Below, piece after piece: positions 59,740 to 64,000 of a stretch of 64,000 nt of DNA. Source of the stretch: Gnetum montanum (taxonomy: Eukaryota; Streptophyta; Gnetopsida; Gnetales; Gnetaceae). The stretch covers positions 244,999 through 308,998 of the forward strand of contig MNCI01004926.1 in the NCBI GenBank assembly GCA_015680685.1, given 5' to 3'. The notes beneath the pieces were generated by a model, which saw only the letters and a program-made list of their open reading frames with translations, was not told where the DNA came from and ran no database searches. The position numbers were made by a program, and so were the translations under genes. How positions within the stretch are numbered: the first letter of the stretch is position 1; each line of letters begins with the position of its first letter.

Positions 59740-60673
59740 TGCACATAAATTGATATGGTTTACCAACTTGGATATGTCCACACTCAAAAGGATAGAATCC
59801 TTGCATACATCTAGAGTTTGTTCCTTTAAAACTGTGGTCTAAAGGACATCAGATACACACTCAACCCTGCAAGGTCTTAATCTCAAAATGAGTTTCAAGG
59901 ATCCCACAACCTTTACAACGACATGAGTTTTGCACAAAGTTTTTTCTCACTAGAAACACACTCAACCCCTCAAGTTTTCGACAAGCTTACAAGATGCCTT
60001 CTCACAAGAAGCACATCAATCTTGTAGGGTTTATAAAGAGAGAAAAAGAATTAAGGAGAGTGTAACCACACTTTACAAATTCCTTGCTTTGAGACTAACC
60101 TAAACAATTTACAAATGATTGAGAAATGGGAAACAAACTATTTTAGTTGACATAAATAATGATTGAATATTAAAATAAATAATGCTTATAATTTTCATGA
60201 AAATTTGTTCTATTTTATAGTGATTTTCCTTTCCAAAAAACTCTTGAAATTCATGCAATGTCTAGAAAATAGCTAGTTGGGATGTCCTATTCAAGCTTGG
60301 TATGTCTCACTAAAAACTAGCCACTTGTAGGTGGGACGTCCCACTGGAAATTGGGATGTCTCACTTAAGATGTCCCAACTAGGATTTCTCAAGAGCAATT
60401 GGGACATCTACTATTTATGTGGGAAGTCTAGCCTGAGGCTAATCTTTCATCTTTGGAACATCTAATAATCTTTTGGGATGTCTAGGAAAATACTGGAACA
60501 CCTTCTTTTGATTTGTAGGCTTCATACATCCTTAACATCTTGTAGTCTTGATAGAGTCTTTAATGATGTAGCTCTCATCTTAATCTTTTCAACTTGCTCT
60601 TGTTTTGATCTTTTCTTTGATTATATCAAAATACTTTTGTCATTATCTTTCAAAGTCTTGTAAGATTCCAACA
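59740..60673 (-). repeat. Putative solo LTR inside the copia element
   Basis: About 934 bases interrupt the copia pol between integrase and RT. The ends read TGCACATAAA and ATTCCAACA (TG...CA), flanked by AAAAC (59,735-59,739) and AATAC (60,674-60,678), a four-of-five match. It includes the words TGGTTTACCAACTTGG and ACACACTCAACCC common in plant LTRs, and a group of GGGATGTCTCAC / GGACGTCCCAC repeats (60,270-60,480). No internal coding region, hence solo. Confidence 0.5.
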
Positions 60674-60719
60674 AATACATTTTCCACATTCTCCATTTTC
60701 TAAGATTTTGACATATTGA

Positions 60720-61990
60720 AAGATCAATAATAGAGGCATATTGTCAAAAGTTTGTTCATTATCAGCCATTAATCATTGTTTAGTGGATGCAATGGGTCCA
60801 TTATTTTCTAGAGAAGATGTAACTTTAAGTAATGGAGAAGTAAGATAAATAGGTTTCTTGGGGATGGAACAAAGCAGAACCAATGAATGCATATGTGAGT
60901 GGTCCAATTGGAATGGAAATATATTTTCATAAAATACAACATCCCTACTAATGATGATTTTTTGGGTATTCAAGTCAAATAGATTGTATCCTTTTTAAGC
61001 ATAAAGATAACCAAGAAAAACACATTTTTAGCTCATGAATCAAATTTTGATCTTTTATGAGAAAGCTTACTAGCATAGCATAAATATCTAGAAACTCTAA
61101 GATGAGAATATGAAGGTTTATAATTGAAAAGAACTTCATGAGGGATTTGATTAGATAAAATTGATGTGGGGGTTCAATTAATAAGATAGGTAGTAGTGAG
61201 AATACATTCCCTACAAAAACGTAAAGGAAAACTAGCTTGAAATCTTAAAGCTTGGGTAACACTTAGAAGGTATCAATGTTTTCACTCAACTACACCATTT
61301 TGTTGTGAGGTAGAAACATAACTATGTTGATGGATGATATATTTTTCTTAATAAAAGAAATGCATACTAAATTTAACACCATTATCACTTCGAATTTGTT
61401 GGATTTTACAATCAAATTATGTCTCAACTAATGTGCAAAAGGATTTTAATAGAAAATGAGTTTTAGTTTTGTGTTTCATAAAAAAAAACCAAGTACACCT
61501 TGTAAAATCATAAACTATAGTCAAGAAGTATCATGCACCAATGAGGAAAGGTTTTATAGGAACCCCATATGTTATAATGAATTTGCTAAAAAGATGCAGT
61601 ACTTGAAACAAAACTTCAAGGAAATGGTAATTGAGCTTGTTTGGCAACCAGGAAAATACCACAATGTGATAGATAGAAATAGATTTCAAATGTGTTTTTG
61701 GCTAATAAGTGTAAGTAAGTACTAGATAAATATCCCAATCATTTATGCCATAAATTAGGTGAGGCAACAATAGATATAGAATGAAAAAGAAACAGTTATT
61801 TGAAACCTTGGTAGATGGATGAAGAAGGTATAGATCATTCATTTCTTTACCCACTTCAATCATCTTCCTTAAGGCTTAGTCCTATATAATACACCAATCA
61901 AAAGAGAATGTTACTTTGTAATTAATATGATGAACTAGTTTGCTAACAGATATTAGATTGACTTTGAAGGAAGGAACATAGAGAACATCC
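60720..61990 (-). pseudogene. Copia integrase remnant
   Basis: The minus strand reads IRSDNG-like KIRSDNGVKF (about 61,390), QQNGVVE (about 61,300), YLINxTPTSILSNQIPHEVL, then LRVSRYLCYASKLSHKRSKF and the open frame 60,973-60,773 (MNTQKIIISRDVVFYENIFP). These are the copia integrase core end and its conserved tail (RDVxFxExxFP). Confidence 0.88.
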
Positions 61991-62039
61991 TTTAAAACTA
62001 TTGAATATGATATATTTGCAATTCAAACATGGGAAATAG

Positions 62040-62470
62040 GTGTAATAGTACCATTAGGAAGTTTTCCAAAAGTATCTACTTTAGATGTAAGATGAAAAAA
62101 ATATGAAAATGAGGTAACCATATGATCAATTGCTCCAGTATCAAGGATCCATTATGTTGAATCATTGACTGAGGCTAGGTAGAAAGATGTACCTAAAGAA
62201 TTTGATTCTAGTTGTAAGATACCTACTTAATTTGTAGCATGTTGATGATCATTCAAAAGTGAAATGAGTTGCTTGTATTGCTCTTTTTTGAGAGGAAATG
62301 ATAAAACTTTCTTACCATTATGCCCTATAACCAAATTTTCATTCATAGTAGAGTATCCTCTCTTATGCCCAAGAGGATATCCATTAAGCTTGTAATATTT
62401 TTCAATTGTGTGACCTATCCACCAACAATGTTCATAAATGAGTCATCTATGCCTTAAACCTTGAGAAGAC
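62040..62470 (-). pseudogene. Copia gag zinc knuckle and protease remnant
   Basis: The minus strand reads CEHCWWIGHTIEKYYKLNGY (about 62,430; a CCHC knuckle whose last Cys is Tyr), then WILDTGAIDHMVTS (protease, D-T-G intact, about 62,150) and VLKDVLYVPSFKVNLISVSK. Gag packages RNA and protease cleaves the polyprotein. Some stops. The N-terminal gag is not recognised. Confidence 0.88.
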
Positions 62471-62546
62471 ACCATTATGAAAATGTTCCTACAATAATTA
62501 AATAATTTCATGCTAGTAGAATGATTTTGCAAACCAAAAAAATTAA

Positions 62547-62564
62547 AAACGCATGCTCCAATAC
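62547..62564 (-). other. Copia primer-binding site, 3' part (split by the solo LTR)
   Basis: The minus strand reads GTATTGGAGCATGCG here, and CATGGTATT at 63,602-63,594. Joined across the insertion with one AATAC copy removed, this is a tRNA-iMet-type site (TGGTATCAGAGC) with two changes, directly after the copia 5' LTR. Confidence 0.85.
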
Positions 62565-63593
62565 TGATGAGCGACGAGGTACCCCTACGCTCAACCATAC
62601 GAATACAAGCGTTTCACACACGATCTGGTTCAATTCCAAGGACTAAGTGCTTATGTGCCCTTGTGGATCAAGGATGGGTTGATTGATCATTGTCTTCCCA
62701 AACTTACTTGTATGTCATGATTGTATGGTTAAGTAAGCTTGAGGCATATGATTTTTATATCTTTTATGTTTTTATGTTTTGTGCTAGTAAGGAAGGAGAG
62801 AGGTAACTAAGTGACTAATTTAAATTAACTACTCATTAACTAAGTTCTAACTAATCCTAACACTATCATCCATTCCACTTGTTGTACACATCCTAAACTA
62901 GTGCAACATTGTTGGGATTACCAAATGCTAATCGTTACTAGGTTACCAAGTATTACATGCATGCTTGAAGTAGTCGTTCTTGTGTAATTTAATGATTTTC
63001 TTAATTGATCAAAATGATTGATGTTCTAATAACAGAAATGTAAAGTGCATAAAATAAAATAAAATAAAATAAATGCATAAAAAATAAAATAAAAGAAATG
63101 CATAAGAAAACAAATCTCAAGTGCTACAAGGATGAATCAAAGAGCTCATCTTTATTACCGTACACAAGGTGTGCTCAGGTACACAATGCTCGAATAAAGA
63201 TCCATCCACACTTAGACCTCTTGTTGTGGGAACTTGGAAAATACTCTAACTTTCAAATAGATTACAAGAGTTTCACTACTTGACTACTAAAAGATTTTTT
63301 TTTTCCAATTGTGCACCTAAGCACTGTATTTATAAGCTTGGGAGCAACTACTTTAATAATTGGAGTAACCACTCTAATAATTAAAATAACTGCTAAAGCA
63401 ACCGCTAGAGTAACCACTCTAATAATTAGAATAACTACTAGAGCAACCGCTCTAATAATTAGAATAACTACTAGAGTAACCACTAGAGTAACCACTCTAA
63501 TAATTAGAGTAACTACTAGAGTAACCGCTAGAGTAATTTCTCTAATAATTAGAATAACTGCTAGAGTAACCACTAGAGTAACCACTCTCATCA
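62565..63593 (-). repeat. Solo gypsy LTR inserted in the copia primer site
   Basis: 1,029 bp with TGATGAGCGACGAGGTACC and CTCTCATCA ends, the LTR family of copies A-F, flanked by perfect AATAC duplications (62,560-62,564; 63,594-63,598). It contains an AAAAT microsatellite (about 63,050-63,100), minus-strand TATAAATAC near 63,330 and a repeat array (63,345-63,590). No internal region, so it arose by LTR-LTR recombination. Confidence 0.95.
63345..63590. repeat. Short-repeat array in the U3 of the solo LTR
   Basis: Alternating CTAGAGTAACC, ACTCTAATAATTAGA and ATAACTA words, repeated about a dozen times, with inverted symmetry (TCTAATAATTAGA). Open frames on both strands across it (repeats of TTLII and RVTT) are products of the array. 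Confidence 0.9.
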
Positions 63594-63600
63594 AATACCA

Positions 63601-63858
63601 TGTTAAAAATGGAGAGCAATGGAAAAAAATATAATTATGTAGAAAAAGATTACTACAGATTTGCATTTGTACATTTGCACAATACACATATTATACAAGT
63701 CTTGAGTGGAGGTTAAATGGAAATCATCCAAAAAATGTAAAATGAAGGATAGGAAACTTAACATAGAAGGAACACTAAGCGAAGGAAATTTTATAAAGCA
63801 AGATCATTATAGTTACAACATCCTTATAAATAATGCTAGAAATTAAAACATTCTAATA
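63601..63858 (-). repeat. 5' LTR of the copia element
   Basis: TGTTAAAAATGGAGAGCAATGG to CATTCTAATA. It aligns with 57,721-57,979. On the minus strand it runs TATTAGAATG (originally TG) to TTTTTAACA. The remaining 142 bases of the window (63,859-64,000) show nothing recognisable. Confidence 0.9.
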
Positions 63859-64000
63859 GTGTAAACATGAAACATTGTAATAGTAATTATATAAGTATCA
63901 CATCCTTGGTCTAAGAATCCTTTTCAATATTATGTCTAAGGATCATTTATACAAATTAACTTGTGCAAAATACATCAATAGTAATAAATCTTGAGTACAA

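Larger units (their letters stand above)
57721..63858 (-). mobile_element. Ty1/copia LTR retrotransposon, degenerate, with two nested LTRs
   Basis: Minus-strand element with LTRs 57,721-57,979 and 63,601-63,858 (about 258 bp each, clearly alignable), a tRNA-iMet-type primer site, gag with zinc knuckle, protease, integrase, RT and RNase H in copia order (integrase before RT). It is split by a putative solo LTR at 59,740-60,673 and by a solo gypsy LTR at 62,565-63,593. Flanking bases (GAGTAA left, GTGTAA right) suggest a decayed target duplication. No open frame survives. Confidence 0.92.

Noticed and set aside
63345-63590. CRISPR-like regular repeat
   Set aside because: Units vary, there are no unique spacers, and the context is a plant LTR.
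63262-63687. Long open frames on both strands (141 and 107 codons) rich in TLII, RVTT or VVTLVV
   Set aside because: They are translations of the short-repeat array in the solo LTR; no start context or motif.
1-64000. tRNA, rRNA or organelle-derived genes
   Set aside because: None recognised on reading; only primer sites complementary to tRNA ends were found.

Overview
This window looks like nuclear DNA of a large-genome seed plant. A conifer or other gymnosperm is my best guess, based on thick layers of very old Ty3/gypsy insertions, heavy C-to-T decay and an unusual NLR. This is inference; no species marker is visible. It is almost entirely nested LTR retrotransposons, with one disease-resistance-type (NLR) gene at about 52.26-56.81 kb on the minus strand.

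Bases 1-45,277 hold five related gypsy copies inserted in one another. Their LTRs share TGATGA...TCATCA termini, a polypurine tract of the type GTCATGGGGGTA and, where still readable, a tRNA-Asp-type primer site. Copy D (plus strand) is the oldest: 27,364-31,569 plus 41,632-45,277. Copy F (minus strand, 5' LTR 26,154-27,363) sits in D. Copy B (minus, 5,301-18,674, target duplication TATGT) sits in the 3' LTR of F. Copy A (plus, 1-4,648, left end outside the window) abuts the same F LTR. Copy C (minus, 31,570-41,631) sits in D. B and C keep a recognisable gag-protease-RT-RNase H-integrase order but are full of stops. A has lost RT to integrase although its LTR is the CpG-richest and looks youngest.

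B, D and F also carry a long coiled-coil reading frame between integrase and the 3' LTR; A and C keep only its edges. In B this frame (9,348-6,521) starts just after a splice-acceptor-like site, and an LTR-promoter-like module lies about 450 bp upstream. A hairpin with a pyrimidine- or purine-rich loop recurs once, twice and three times in the 3' spacers of A, B and C. Each LTR subfamily has its own short-repeat array in front of a conserved TATAAATA.

Bases 45,278-52,240 are AT-rich and hold a decayed copy of the NLR's LRR exon (47,805-48,305), a gag-like pseudogene with a tRNA-iMet-type primer site (48,420-49,357) and a LINE reverse-transcriptase relic (about 51,270-52,130). The NLR can be built from seven exons with consistent splice sites: an N-terminus with a myristoylation-type start, a helical-bundle domain, NB-ARC and LRRs. 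It has one ambiguous base that breaks frame and one further frameshift, so it is either a recent pseudogene or has assembly errors.

Bases 57,721-63,858 are a Ty1/copia element (minus strand) interrupted twice: by a likely solo LTR of another family (59,740-60,673) and by a solo gypsy LTR (62,565-63,593) that landed inside its primer-binding site with a perfect AATAC duplication.
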